NCBI GenBank assembly: GCA_022561895.1
Contig: JADFQH010000011.1
Coordinates: 1-19,966 of the forward strand
DNA: 19,966 nt
Direction of reading: 5' to 3'
From: Methanobacteriota archaeon
Lineage (GTDB): Archaea > Halobacteriota > Halobacteria > Halobacteriales > Halalkalicoccaceae
Within the stretch, counting starts at the first letter, position 1. Every line of letters starts with the position of its first letter. The position numbers were made by a program, and so were the translations under genes. Positions 8,209 to 14,783 of the stretch are shown piece after piece. The notes below the pieces were generated by a model, which ran no database searches, had not been told where the DNA came from, and saw nothing but the letters and a program-made list of their open reading frames with translations.

Positions 8209-8601
8209 TCAAGGCGGCCGTCGCTCCAAACCAGCGTGCTCGAACTCGCTTTCTTCTACTGTTGCGCTCGTCGCGTTCATCGCTTGCGCCAACTCCATCG
8301 TCACGATGTTGAGGACGAACACCTCGGTATCGAGAACGTTTTCTGGTGTGTCCTTTAGATCCTCGCCGGTCCCCACAGGAGCGAATATCACTACCGGTGG
8401 AGCCACCGAGACGACGTCACCGGAACCGTACGGTTCTGGTTGGCTCGAAAATCGCTTGCGATTTTCGAACGTTGAAAAAGCTGTAGGGCGCGAGGTTCTC
8501 CCCGACTTCGCCGCGCGTGCTCACCCACCGATAGGGCGGGGAATCACGGAGCCAGCGAGCAGGCGATAGGCAGAATCGGGTTCCGAAATGTCGACTTCCA
8601 T
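8209..8601 (-). pseudogene. Broken flavin reductase-like (FMN split-barrel) gene
   Basis: Read on the minus strand from the ATG at 8601, the frame gives MEVDISEPDSAYRLLAGS and then VIPRPIGG, the usual start of haloarchaeal flavin reductase-family proteins, and then stops. Restoring one base in the Gly-Trp codons (near 8538) continues as VSTRGEVGENLAPYSFFN. A 51-bp palindromic insertion (8418-8468) plus a 4-bp duplication then shifts the frame again. On the far side the protein resumes as VSVAPPVVIFAPVGTGEDLKD up to FEHAGLERR, and stops at 8209. The C-terminal half of the family (about 90-100 residues) is not recognisable before the DHH gene at 8134. The start codon follows the VOC gene stop by one base (TGAGATG), so it was once the third gene of that operon. 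With at least two frame breaks and a lost C-terminus, it is not functional. Confidence 0.85.
8414..8472. mobile_element. 51-bp doubly palindromic insertion with 4-bp direct repeats
   Basis: The core 8418-8468 interrupts the flavin reductase frame and is flanked by ACGT on both sides (8414-8417 and 8469-8472), consistent with a target duplication. It consists of two palindromes side by side. One is GAACCGTACGGTTC (8423-8436), extendable with one mismatch to 8419-8440. The other is a perfect 11-bp-arm hairpin TCGAAAATCGC/GCGATTTTCGA (8445-8455, 8458-8468) with a two-base spacer, ending exactly at the ACGT. It encodes nothing. Deleting the core and one ACGT rejoins the reading frame as N-V-V-S-V. 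Confidence 0.65.
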
Positions 8602-8602
8602 C

Positions 8603-9076
8603 TCACTTGCCCTCGAAGGGATCGATCTCATCGCTTCCCGGTTCGTCCTCGTCCACACCGAATCCGGGCCCCATCGTCGCGAACTCGAAGACAAGTCCAT
8701 CGGGATCGCTGAAATAAATGCTCTCGAAGTAGGTCCGATCCTTTATCTGGGAAACGCGAACCCCGCGATCCATCAGGTGCTCGCGCCAGCGCTTTAGCGT
8801 TTCCCGATCTTCGACCCCGAACGCGAAATGATGGGATGCGCCGGGGCCGGGCTGACCCCGCGAGTTCGGGTACTCGAAGTAGGTGACCGTGGTTCCCGGC
8901 TCGCCTTCGGGAGTCGAGGAGAAGTAGTAATGCAGCGTGCCGGGGTCGTCGTAGTTCTGGGTTCGCTTGACGGTGTGCCAACCGAGGACCTCCTCGTAGA
9001 ACTCTCTCGTGCGCTCCATATCCGTACAGATGTTCGTCACGTGGTGCAGTCCGGTGGTCGGTGGTGTCTCGGTCAT
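8603..9076 (-). CDS. VOC family (glyoxalase/extradiol dioxygenase-like) protein 1
   Basis: This 157-aa protein has the paired beta-alpha-beta-beta-beta units of the vicinal-oxygen-chelate superfamily. Candidate metal ligands stand where the family places them: His in GLHHVTNI (residues 11-12), His in GASHHFAFGV (82-83) and Glu in GLVFEFAT (131). The segments HTVKRTQNYDDPGTLHYYF and TYFESIYFSDPDGLVFEF resemble the two halves of MhqO-type ring-cleaving dioxygenases. The ATG at 9076 is chosen because homology begins ten residues later; the longer frame upstream overlaps the preceding gene out of frame. It lies 16 bases after VOC protein 2 and one base before the flavin reductase remnant, so all three share an operon. 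An iron-dependent quinol or catechol cleavage role is inferred; the substrate is unknown. Confidence 0.85.
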   Translation of the reverse strand: MTETPPTTGLHHVTNICTDMERTREFYEEVLGWHTVKRTQNYDDPGTLHYYFSSTPEGEPGTTVTYFEYPNSRGQPGPGASHHFAFGVEDRETLKRWREHLMDRGVRVSQIKDRTYFESIYFSDPDGLVFEFATMGPGFGVDEDEPGSDEIDPFEGK

Positions 9077-9092
9077 AGTGTGGTTTCGGTGA

Positions 9093-9713
9093 TCAGCTGT
9101 CGTAACCCGCGCCAGTCGGCGCGTCGGGCAGTTCGTACGGATCGACTTCGAGGCCGAGTTTGGAGAGTGCTTTCTCGACGTGCTCGTCATCGACGTACTC
9201 CGCACCCGCTTCGACGCGAATCCGCTGGGCAGTTGCCAGAATCTCGCCGCGTCGATCGTCGGGCATGCGGTACTTGTCGGTGGCGAATTCGAGGACGAGT
9301 CCGTTGTGATCCCGCGTGTAAATCGAGTGGAAGGCTCCGCGATCGAACTCGTTGTAGTGATGGTTCGCTTCGTCGAACGCTTGCTTGGTTTCCTCAAAGC
9401 GCTCGGGATCCACACTGAAGGCGAGGTGATGGACCGCTCCCAGTCCCGTGCGCTGCGGGCTGGGATCCGACTCCCGATCGTCGCTTACGAAGAAGGTGAG
9501 AATCCGGCCGTCGCCAGTATCGAAAAACAGGTGCGTGACCTCCGGCTGGTCGAGATTGGGCTGGCGAAGCACGAGCGCCATTCCCAAGAGGTCGCGATAG
9601 AATTCAACTGTGTCGGCTTCGTTGCTCCCGATGAGCGTGATGTGGTCGGTTCCCGACAGTCGAATAGGGCTGTCGGGCGGTTCGGCGCTGACGGGTGTGG
9701 GTTCGTTGGGCAT
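9093..9713 (-). CDS. VOC family (glyoxalase/extradiol dioxygenase-like) protein 2
   Basis: This is a 206-aa protein from the ATG at 9713, first gene of the operon. Metal-ligand candidates are His in GTDHITLIG (near residue 24), His in GAVHHLAFSV (near 95) and Glu in GLVLEFATD. LLGMALVLRQPNLDQPEVTH is followed by LFFDTGDGRILTFFV, as in dioxygenase-like VOC proteins. It has a C-terminal extension of about 60 residues (DDRRGEILATAQRIRVEAG onward) that VOC protein 1 lacks. A start at 9752 would run into the promoter region, so 9713 is preferred. It is divergent from the HxlR regulator with 78 bases between the two starts, and is probably controlled by it. The family is confident; the reaction is not. 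Confidence 0.85.
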   Translation of the reverse strand: MPNEPTPVSAEPPDSPIRLSGTDHITLIGSNEADTVEFYRDLLGMALVLRQPNLDQPEVTHLFFDTGDGRILTFFVSDDRESDPSPQRTGLGAVHHLAFSVDPERFEETKQAFDEANHHYNEFDRGAFHSIYTRDHNGLVLEFATDKYRMPDDRRGEILATAQRIRVEAGAEYVDDEHVEKALSKLGLEVDPYELPDAPTGAGYDS

Positions 9714-9726
9714 GTAGTTTCCTCGT

Positions 9727-9788
9727 GTTACTTGGTACGCATCCGAACCCATATATCGGTTCCCGGACGTTACAGTAACCAGGTAACA
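9727..9788. promoter_or_regulatory. Divergent promoter with repeated GTTAC/GTAAC operator sites
   Basis: A single ATATAT (9751-9756) can serve as the TATA element in both directions. Predicted transcription starts fall near 9727 (VOC operon) and 9780 (HxlR gene). Each start is covered by related sequence: GTTACTTGGTAC (9727-9738) on one side, and GTTACAGTAAC followed by CAGGTAAC (9769-9787) on the other. The second contains a perfect inverted repeat GTTAC-A-GTAAC. This symmetry suggests binding sites for the HxlR dimer repressing both promoters. Confidence 0.5.
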
Positions 9789-9791
9789 CCG

Positions 9792-10109
9792 ATGTCATCC
9801 GAGACTCGATATGGAGAGCCCGCCTGTACCGTGATCGACTCGCTCGAACGGATTGGCTCCCAGTGGCGATTGATCGTGCTGCACGATCTCCAGGAGGGCG
9901 AAAAACGGTTCAACGAGATCAAGCGCTCGACCGGTGCGTCCTCGCGAACGCTCTCGCGGGTGCTCGACGATCTCAACGAACTCGGGTTTGTCGAACGCCG
10001 GGTCGAGGCCGAGGCTCCGATCGCGACCTACTACAGCCTCACGGAAAAGGGCGAGTCCCTCGAGCCCGTCTTCGAGGAGATCGAACGATGGGCCGACGAG
10101 TGGCTGTGA
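9792..10109 (+). CDS. HxlR (DUF24) family winged-helix regulator
   Basis: This 105-aa protein has the full HxlR architecture: PACTVIDSLERIGSQWRLIVL (in two parts, residues 10-30) leads into the winged helix, with RFNEIKRSTGASSRTLSRVL as the recognition region and LTEKGESLEPVFEEIERWA as the C-terminal dimer helix. Cys12 matches the conserved N-terminal cysteine that senses quinones and diamide in Bacillus YodB, CatR and HypR. The ATG at 9792 is preferred because it starts the homology and lies just downstream of the TATA element; the open frame further upstream overlaps the divergent VOC gene. Regulation of the adjacent VOC operon, and perhaps of the neighbouring DoxX gene, is inferred from position. 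Thiol sensing is inferred from the single conserved cysteine. Confidence 0.88.
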   Translation: MSSETRYGEPACTVIDSLERIGSQWRLIVLHDLQEGEKRFNEIKRSTGASSRTLSRVLDDLNELGFVERRVEAEAPIATYYSLTEKGESLEPVFEEIERWADEWL

Positions 10110-10115
10110 GCGGGT

Positions 10116-10136
10116 GGGAAAAACCGATCGTTTCCC
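10116..10136. terminator. Possible bidirectional hairpin between convergent genes
   Basis: GGGAAA (10116-10121) and TTTCCC (10131-10136) form a six-pair stem with a nine-base loop. It lies in the 40-base gap between the convergent HxlR and DoxX stop codons, followed by short A or T runs in each direction. The position suits a terminator, but the stem is short and archaeal termination depends mainly on T tracts. Confidence 0.3.
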
Positions 10137-10149
10137 TTCGTCTCCGTAT

Positions 10150-10611
10150 TCAAATCGCGTAGGGCCACGCGATCGCGCTCATCGCGAGAAACAGGAGAGC
10201 AGCACCGATCATGGTGACGTTTTTCAGGAAGTGGATCATCTCCTGTTCTTGCTGTTGTGACGGAACTGCCCAGAAGTCGTGCATGATCGGCGTCACCACG
10301 AGCAGAAATACGGCGAGCGTACCCGCCGCGAACGTCGGAAACGCGCCCAGAACGAGCCCGATCCCGCCGACGACCAACATTCCACCGGTAAAGACAACCG
10401 CAAACCGCGGCCGCGGAACTCCCTTCGACTCCGCGTACTCCGTCATCGCTTCGATATCCAGAAAATGGTTTACTCCATTGAAGGCGAGAACACCTCCAAA
10501 AAGGAGGCGACCGAACAGAAACAGCTCGGCAGTCAATGGTGCGTCGAAGACGGTGTTCTGGAAGAACACGACGGAGACGGTACTCGACAACGTAACGATA
10601 TCTACCACCAT
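10150..10611 (-). CDS. DoxX family membrane protein
   Basis: This 153-aa membrane protein has four hydrophobic segments at about residues 27-45, 70-88, 90-106 and 128-148. The DoxX-like motif GRLLFGGVLAFNGVNHFLD is followed by MTEYAESKGVP, and TPIMHDFWAVPSQQQEQEMIHFLKN stands between the last two segments (quoted in parts). DoxX proteins such as CatD and MhqP in Bacillus are encoded with ring-cleaving dioxygenases and protect against quinones and thiol stress. Here it is convergent with the HxlR regulator and one gene away from the VOC operon. The TATA-like TACTATAACG on the minus strand (10639-10648) places transcription start about six bases before the ATG. The molecular activity of DoxX proteins is not settled. 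Confidence 0.88.
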   Translation of the reverse strand: MVVDIVTLSSTVSVVFFQNTVFDAPLTAELFLFGRLLFGGVLAFNGVNHFLDIEAMTEYAESKGVPRPRFAVVFTGGMLVVGGIGLVLGAFPTFAAGTLAVFLLVVTPIMHDFWAVPSQQQEQEMIHFLKNVTMIGAALLFLAMSAIAWPYAI

Positions 10612-10644
10612 AGGGTGTTTTCGATCTACGGCACGAACCGTTAT

Positions 10645-10750
10645 AGTAGCCGTTGAAACTCAGTACACGCTCGCGTGCGGATTCGCGGCTGGCGTCCGCG
10701 GACGCTGGCCGCTGCGTGTAAGCGGTGTGCAACCAGTTCCAACGGCTACT
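10645..10750. repeat. Inverted repeat with 16-base arms and internal 28-base palindrome
   Basis: AGTAGCCGTTGAAACT (10645-10660) recurs as its reverse complement at 10735-10750 with one mismatch. The left arm overlaps the DoxX TATA region. Between the arms are ACACGC/GCGTGT (10664-10669, 10714-10719) and a 28-base palindrome (10685-10712). As plus-strand RNA that palindrome pairs throughout with two G-U wobbles; its core GCGTCCGCGGACGC is a perfect DNA palindrome. The whole 106-base block could extrude as a cruciform. It fills most of the 190-base gap between DoxX and the CBS gene, where no gene is visible. Confidence 0.6.
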
Positions 10751-10801
10751 GTCTACCCCGTTTCCGAGGGGGATTCAGACGGCCAGAACGTCTCGTTGGA
10801 C

Positions 10802-11233
10802 CTACTCGAACTCTCCTTTCCCGATATCCGGCTCGGGCTGGCGCGACATCCGAATGGCTGTTTTCGGGAAAAAGCGCGCCAGATCGGTCGTCGTCACGAT
10901 CCCGATCGCCTCGCCGTCCTGTGCAACGGGCAGCTTCTTGACGTTGTTCTGGCCCATCCGTTCACCGGCAGCGCGAACCGACTCCGAGGGCGAGATCGTG
11001 ACGACGGGATCGCTCATCAGCTCCGAGACGGGCGTCGCGGAGAGATCAACTCCCGCTGCAACGCCCGCAACGATATCGGCCTCGGTTAGAATCCCCTCGA
11101 TTCGCGTCTCGCCGACGACGAGCGAACCGATACTGTGCTCGGTGAGTTCGTCCGCCGCGTCTGTCCCCATCGCCTCGCGGTCGATCGTCCGAACCGGCGA
11201 CACCATGAGTTCGGTGACTGGCGTATCTATCAT
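10802..11233 (-). CDS. CBS-pair (Bateman) domain protein
   Basis: This 143-aa protein consists of two CBS motifs and little else. The first is TPVTELMVSPVRTIDREA to IGSLVVGETRIEGILTEADI (residues about 4-53). The second is PVSELMSDPVVTISPSESV to VKKLPVAQDGEAIGIVTTTDL (about 67-120). Stand-alone CBS pairs bind AMP, ATP or SAM and act as energy or metabolite sensors for partner proteins. The ATG at 11233 is chosen because the homology starts there and TTTATTATG (minus strand 11278-11270) lies at promoter distance. An upstream ATG at 11272 would overlap that TATA element. It lies 75 bases downstream of the end of tyrS and has its own promoter, so a functional link to tyrS is doubtful. Confidence 0.88.
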   Translation of the reverse strand: MIDTPVTELMVSPVRTIDREAMGTDAADELTEHSIGSLVVGETRIEGILTEADIVAGVAAGVDLSATPVSELMSDPVVTISPSESVRAAGERMGQNNVKKLPVAQDGEAIGIVTTTDLARFFPKTAIRMSRQPEPDIGKGEFE

Positions 11234-11265
11234 GATTAATCGTCCTCTAACCGCTACCACAACAC

Positions 11266-11278
11266 GCGTCATAATAAA
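11266..11278 (-). promoter_or_regulatory. TATA element for the CBS-pair gene
   Basis: On the minus strand TTTATTATGACGC is the only AT-rich hexamer upstream of the ATG at 11233. Its spacing predicts a transcript start near 11248 and a leader of about 15 bases. A GATTAATC palindrome (11234-11241) abuts the start codon. Confidence 0.45.
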
Positions 11279-11308
11279 CGATGTGTCACCGGCCAGAATT
11301 TCGTGCGG

Positions 11309-12337
11309 TTACTCGTCGGGATACGCCCGATCGAGCAGCTCCGGCTCCGTTTCGAACCGTGCGCGGATCGGCGCGATGATCTCCGCGATCGTCTCGCCCG
11401 TCGCCCCTTTCAGATCCTGTGGATGGAGCTCGCCGGCGACGAAATCGGCTTCGAGCGAGCCGTACTCCTCGTAGACGATGTCGCCGCCGTACTGCTCGGG
11501 TCGCTCGATGACGAACGATTCTCCCGCCTCTTCGAGGATCGGAAAGACGAGATGCTGAAGATACTCTAGGACACCGTTGTCCTCGACCTCGCCCTGCGGA
11601 CAGTACGCCCCGTTGATCTTTTCGCTCACGGTTTCCGGATCGTCGGAGAGCCTAACGCCGGATCCTGCCTCCGAGGCGCTCATCTTCCCGCCCGAAAGCC
11701 CCGAGAGAAGGGGAGCGAACAGACAGAGCGGTTTGTCGTGGCCGTGTTCGGGCAGGATCTCGCGGGCGAGCATGTAGATCCCGCGCTGGTCGATTCCTCC
11801 ATACGCGATGTCGGCATCGAGTGCGGCGACATCGAGGCTCTGCATCAGGGTGTAGGCCAACCCTCCAAGTTTTGGGTTCTCGCTCTGGCGGACGACCTCG
11901 CTTCCGGCGCGCTGTGCGCGCGAGATGGTCGTATCCGCGAGCAAGCGGTAGAGTTCGAGTGTGTAGGGCTGGTCTAGTTCGAACTCGGTTCCGTTGACGA
12001 ACTCGATATCTTCCGAACGAGCGCCGGCGGCCTCGACCATCGCCTCGATCGCCGTCCGGTAGTACTCTGATCGGGCTTCCAAGAGATCGAAGGGACTTTT
12101 CTCGTCATCCAAATGCGCATGAAGATCCGCGATCAACACTGTGACATCGAGATCCGCTCTGAGGAAGTCGGCGAGTTTTCTGATCGTCGTAAAATGACCG
12201 ATATGCATCTCGCCGGTGGGTGCGTAGCCGATGTAGATACTGGGGTTCGGTTCGGAGAGAAGCTCTTCGAGCTCCTCCTCGGTAACGACCTCCTCCGTGT
12301 GGCGGGTGATGAGGCGTTTTCGCTCCGCGGTGTCCAT
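11309..12337 (-). CDS. tyrS: Tyrosyl-tRNA synthetase (archaeal type)
   Basis: This class I aminoacyl-tRNA synthetase charges tRNA-Tyr. The 342-aa product matches archaeal TyrRS (Methanocaldococcus type, about 306 aa) throughout. YIGYAPTGEMHIGHF carries the HIGH motif (residues 45-48). LIADLHAHLDDEKS is the conserved adenylate-site segment, and GGIDQRGIYMLAREILP follows near 180. KMSAS (218-222) stands for KMSKS. Tyr35, Gln166 and Asp169 (YIG and MQSLD) occupy the tyrosine-recognition positions and separate it from the related TrpRS. AYCPQGEVEDNG and GELHPQDLK mark the anticodon-binding C-terminal domain. The ATG at 12337 is the natural start; frames extended to 12433 overlap the divergent transporter promoter. 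Essential housekeeping gene. Confidence 0.95.
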   Translation of the reverse strand: MDTAERKRLITRHTEEVVTEEELEELLSEPNPSIYIGYAPTGEMHIGHFTTIRKLADFLRADLDVTVLIADLHAHLDDEKSPFDLLEARSEYYRTAIEAMVEAAGARSEDIEFVNGTEFELDQPYTLELYRLLADTTISRAQRAGSEVVRQSENPKLGGLAYTLMQSLDVAALDADIAYGGIDQRGIYMLAREILPEHGHDKPLCLFAPLLSGLSGGKMSASEAGSGVRLSDDPETVSEKINGAYCPQGEVEDNGVLEYLQHLVFPILEEAGESFVIERPEQYGGDIVYEEYGSLEADFVAGELHPQDLKGATGETIAEIIAPIRARFETEPELLDRAYPDE

Positions 12338-12432
12338 ACCGGGGAGAGCCAACCGACCGGGGTAAATCGTTCGATTCGAGCTATCCAAATCCGTGGCGCT
12401 AAGTAGATCCGGCGGCCGACTAGAACCACTCA

Positions 12433-13701
12433 ATGGCGCTTTCCGCGAACGACAGATCGATTGCGGGCTTTACGATGGCGGGCCACTCGTTGGTCCACTG
12501 GTTCGAGACCTCGATCCCCATTTTTCTGGTGGTCTGGCTCATCGAGTTCGACGTTTCGGTCGCCCTCTTGGGACTGATTCTCGCGCCCAGCTACGGGCTT
12601 TTCGGCTTCGGCGCGCTGCCCGCGGGCATTCTCGCCGACAAGTATGGGACGAAACGGCTGATCTTGCTCTGTCTCACCGGGATGAGCGTCGGGTTCTTGG
12701 CGCTCTCGCTTGCGACCAGTATCTACACCATCGCCGCCGGTCTCCTCGTCTGGGGGCTCGCCGCGAGTATCTACCATCCCGCCGGGCTCTCGCTGATCTC
12801 CACGGGGGTCGAAGAGCGCGGGACGGTTTTTGCCTATCACGGCATCGCCGGAAACGTCGGGATCGCCTTGGGCCCCTTTGTCGCCGCCACCCTCCTCATA
12901 TTTTTCTCGTGGCAGCTCGTCGCCGCGCTGCTCGCGATTCCCGGCCTTCTTGCTGTCCTCTACGGCCTTTCGGCCGACTTCGATCCCACCGGCGCGGTCG
13001 AAATAGACGCCTCCGAAGCGAGCGATAAGGCGCTTTCAGTGGGGGACCTCTTTTCTAATTCCCGGACGCTGTTTGCAAGCGCCTTCGCCGTCGTCTTCGT
13101 CATCGTCACCTTCGAGGGGCTGTTCTATCGCGGGATGTTGACCTACCTACCCGAGATCTTGGAGGGGCTTCCCGCCCTCGAAGGCTTCGTCGTCGGGCCG
13201 GATCTCGAAGGGATCGAACCATCGAGGTATATCTACGTCGGCTTTCTCGTCGTCGGGATCGTCGGCCAGTACGTCGGCGGGAAGCTCACCGACAGAATGG
13301 CACCCACCAGAGGGCTGCTCGGGATCTTCGTCGTCCTCGCCGTTCTCGCGGTAGCCTTCATTCCTGTCACCGGAATGGGGATCGTCCCGCTGCTCGTCCT
13401 CTGTGGCCTGCTCGGTTTTTTCCTCTTTGCGATCCAGCCGTTCTATCAGGACGCCGTCGCGGTCCATACGCCCGCGGACACCCGCGGACTCTCCTATGGC
13501 TACACCTACTTCGGGGAGTTCGGTCTCGGCTCCGCGTCGATCGCCATCGGCGGGTTTCTGCTTGATGCCTACTCGCTTGCGGTCTTCTTCGGCACGCTCG
13601 CGACCTTCGCGCTCGTTGGCGCGGCGCTTTCGGCGGGACTGCTCACCTATCTCGGCCGGTTTGACTCGCCCCAAGCCGCCAAAACCGGTTCCGATGACTA
13701 A
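12433..13701 (+). CDS. Major facilitator superfamily transporter
   Basis: This 422-aa integral membrane protein has about twelve hydrophobic helices in two halves. MFS motif A (GILADKYGTKRLIL, residues 65-78) lies in the loop between helices 2 and 3, and its degenerate copy GGKLTDRMAPTRGLLG lies in the second half near residue 283. The central cytoplasmic loop (about 180-205) is acidic, as in haloarchaeal proteins. An unusual loop with GLPALEGFVVGPDLEGIEP (about 240-258) sits outside between helices 7 and 8. Substrate cannot be told; sugar-phosphate, drug or organic anion efflux are all possible. It is divergent from tyrS, with 95 bases between starts that hold only weak TATA-like sequences. 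Confidence 0.88.
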   Translation: MALSANDRSIAGFTMAGHSLVHWFETSIPIFLVVWLIEFDVSVALLGLILAPSYGLFGFGALPAGILADKYGTKRLILLCLTGMSVGFLALSLATSIYTIAAGLLVWGLAASIYHPAGLSLISTGVEERGTVFAYHGIAGNVGIALGPFVAATLLIFFSWQLVAALLAIPGLLAVLYGLSADFDPTGAVEIDASEASDKALSVGDLFSNSRTLFASAFAVVFVIVTFEGLFYRGMLTYLPEILEGLPALEGFVVGPDLEGIEPSRYIYVGFLVVGIVGQYVGGKLTDRMAPTRGLLGIFVVLAVLAVAFIPVTGMGIVPLLVLCGLLGFFLFAIQPFYQDAVAVHTPADTRGLSYGYTYFGEFGLGSASIAIGGFLLDAYSLAVFFGTLATFALVGAALSAGLLTYLGRFDSPQAAKTGSDD

Positions 13702-13783
13702 CCTGCAGAAATGTTACCAAAACATATCAGAACCCGCCCGAGTATACTTTTACCCTCGGGCACGCTACGTGTCACTGAAGGGT

Positions 13784-14032
13784 ATGATCCGAAGTCGAAA
13801 ACCGACAGTGCAGCGCCTTCTCCTGCTTACAGGGATCGTGCTGTTCGTTCTGGGGATCGCCATCACCATCGGCGTCCCGCCGATCGAGTCGGTTCCGGAC
13901 CTACCCGAACTCGGGGATTTCAACCCCGAGGGTCTGCCCGATCGGGGCGACCTGCCGACCACGGAGGAGCTGCTCGAACTGCGCGATAGGGTGGCCGATC
14001 GAGTGACCACGGTTTCGATCACCCAGTCATAG
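13784..14032 (+). CDS. Small single-pass membrane protein, unknown
   Basis: This 82-aa protein has a basic N-terminus (MIRSRKPTVQR), one strong transmembrane helix (about residues 12-31, LLLLTGIVLFVLGIAITIGV) and an acidic, proline-rich outside tail with ELGDFNPEGLPDRGDLP and a short helix LLELRDRVADRV. An in-frame GTG at 13769 would add five residues (VSLKG) and lies at leaderless distance from the TATA-like AGTATACTTTTA (13741-13752), so it may be the real start. I do not recognise the family. It follows the MFS gene by 82 bases and has its own promoter. Confidence 0.6.
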   Translation: MIRSRKPTVQRLLLLTGIVLFVLGIAITIGVPPIESVPDLPELGDFNPEGLPDRGDLPTTEELLELRDRVADRVTTVSITQS

Positions 14033-14201
14033 CTCTCGATATGGGTACGGGCCAGGGCGTCGTAACGGCGCGCTCGTGTCGAAGCCTACATCAGCCAGTG
14101 CGTGATAGATGGACCACGACAAAACAGTCCTCTCTAGCTGAGAGAAAAGACAACTGCACCATCGAATTTATATCTATAGGAAGTAATACCATAATTAGAA
14201 A
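14033..14201 (+). promoter_or_regulatory. Intergenic region with TATA box of response regulator
   Basis: No gene is visible here. TTTATATCTATAGG (14167-14180) is centred about 28 bases before the ATG at 14202, an excellent leaderless archaeal promoter. A small hairpin TCTCT-AGCTG-AGAGA (14131-14145) lies about 22-36 bases upstream of the TATA box and could bind a regulator or end transcription from the left. Confidence 0.55.
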
Positions 14202-14783
14202 ATGTCATCCGAGGGTGTATCGGACGCGTCCGTCGTGCTCGTCGTCGACGACGAGCCACAGCTCGCGGAGCTGTTTGCGGCGTGGCTCAACGACGACTGG
14301 GACGTACGAACAGCCCACAACGGAGAGGAGGCACTCGCAGCGATGAACGGCGATGTCGCGGTGGTGTTGCTCGACCGACGAATGCCGGGCAAGTCCGGCG
14401 ACGAGGTTCTCGATTCGATCCGCGAGCAGGACTATGACTGTCGAGTGATCATGGTTACTGCGGTCGATCCCGATTTCGATATCATCGAGATGGGGTTCGA
14501 TGATTATCTCGTCAAACCGGTCGCGAACGACGAGCTCACGGCGACCGTCGAGCGGGTCTACCAGCGCCGCGAGTACGACGAGACGATGCGCGAGTACTAC
14601 AGCCTCGCCTCGAAACGCGCGGTGCTCGAAACCGAGAAATCCCGGCCGGAGCTCGAAGGAAACGAGGAGTTTCGCGAACTCGAAGATCGGCTGACTTCGC
14701 TCAGAAAATCCGTCGATGAGACCATCGATGGGCTGAACAGCCACGAGGATTTCGCCGCCGCGTTTCGCGATCTCGACGGTTAG
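14202..14783 (+). CDS. Response regulator with HalX domain
   Basis: The product has 193 aa. A receiver domain fills residues 8-120: the acidic pair DD (16-17), the phosphoacceptor Asp58 in LLDRRMPG, Thr86 in MVTAV and Lys105 in YLVKPV are all present. The C-terminal part (about 120-190) is the haloarchaeal HalX domain, starting YDETMREYYSLASKRAVLE and continuing as an amphipathic, probably coiled helix rich in Glu, Arg and Leu. HalX regulators have no classical DNA-binding domain and their outputs are poorly known. No histidine kinase gene is adjacent, so it is an orphan regulator here. The stop codon overlaps that of the convergent acyl-CoA dehydrogenase. Confidence 0.93.
   Translation: MSSEGVSDASVVLVVDDEPQLAELFAAWLNDDWDVRTAHNGEEALAAMNGDVAVVLLDRRMPGKSGDEVLDSIREQDYDCRVIMVTAVDPDFDIIEMGFDDYLVKPVANDELTATVERVYQRREYDETMREYYSLASKRAVLETEKSRPELEGNEEFRELEDRLTSLRKSVDETIDGLNSHEDFAAAFRDLDG

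Noticed and set aside
8440..8560. Hairpins near a GC-rich stretch suspected to be an IS200/IS605 end
   Set aside because: Minus-strand translation shows that most of the stretch is flavin reductase coding sequence (NLAPYSFFN). Only the 51-bp palindromic core is foreign, and no tnpA or tnpB is seen.
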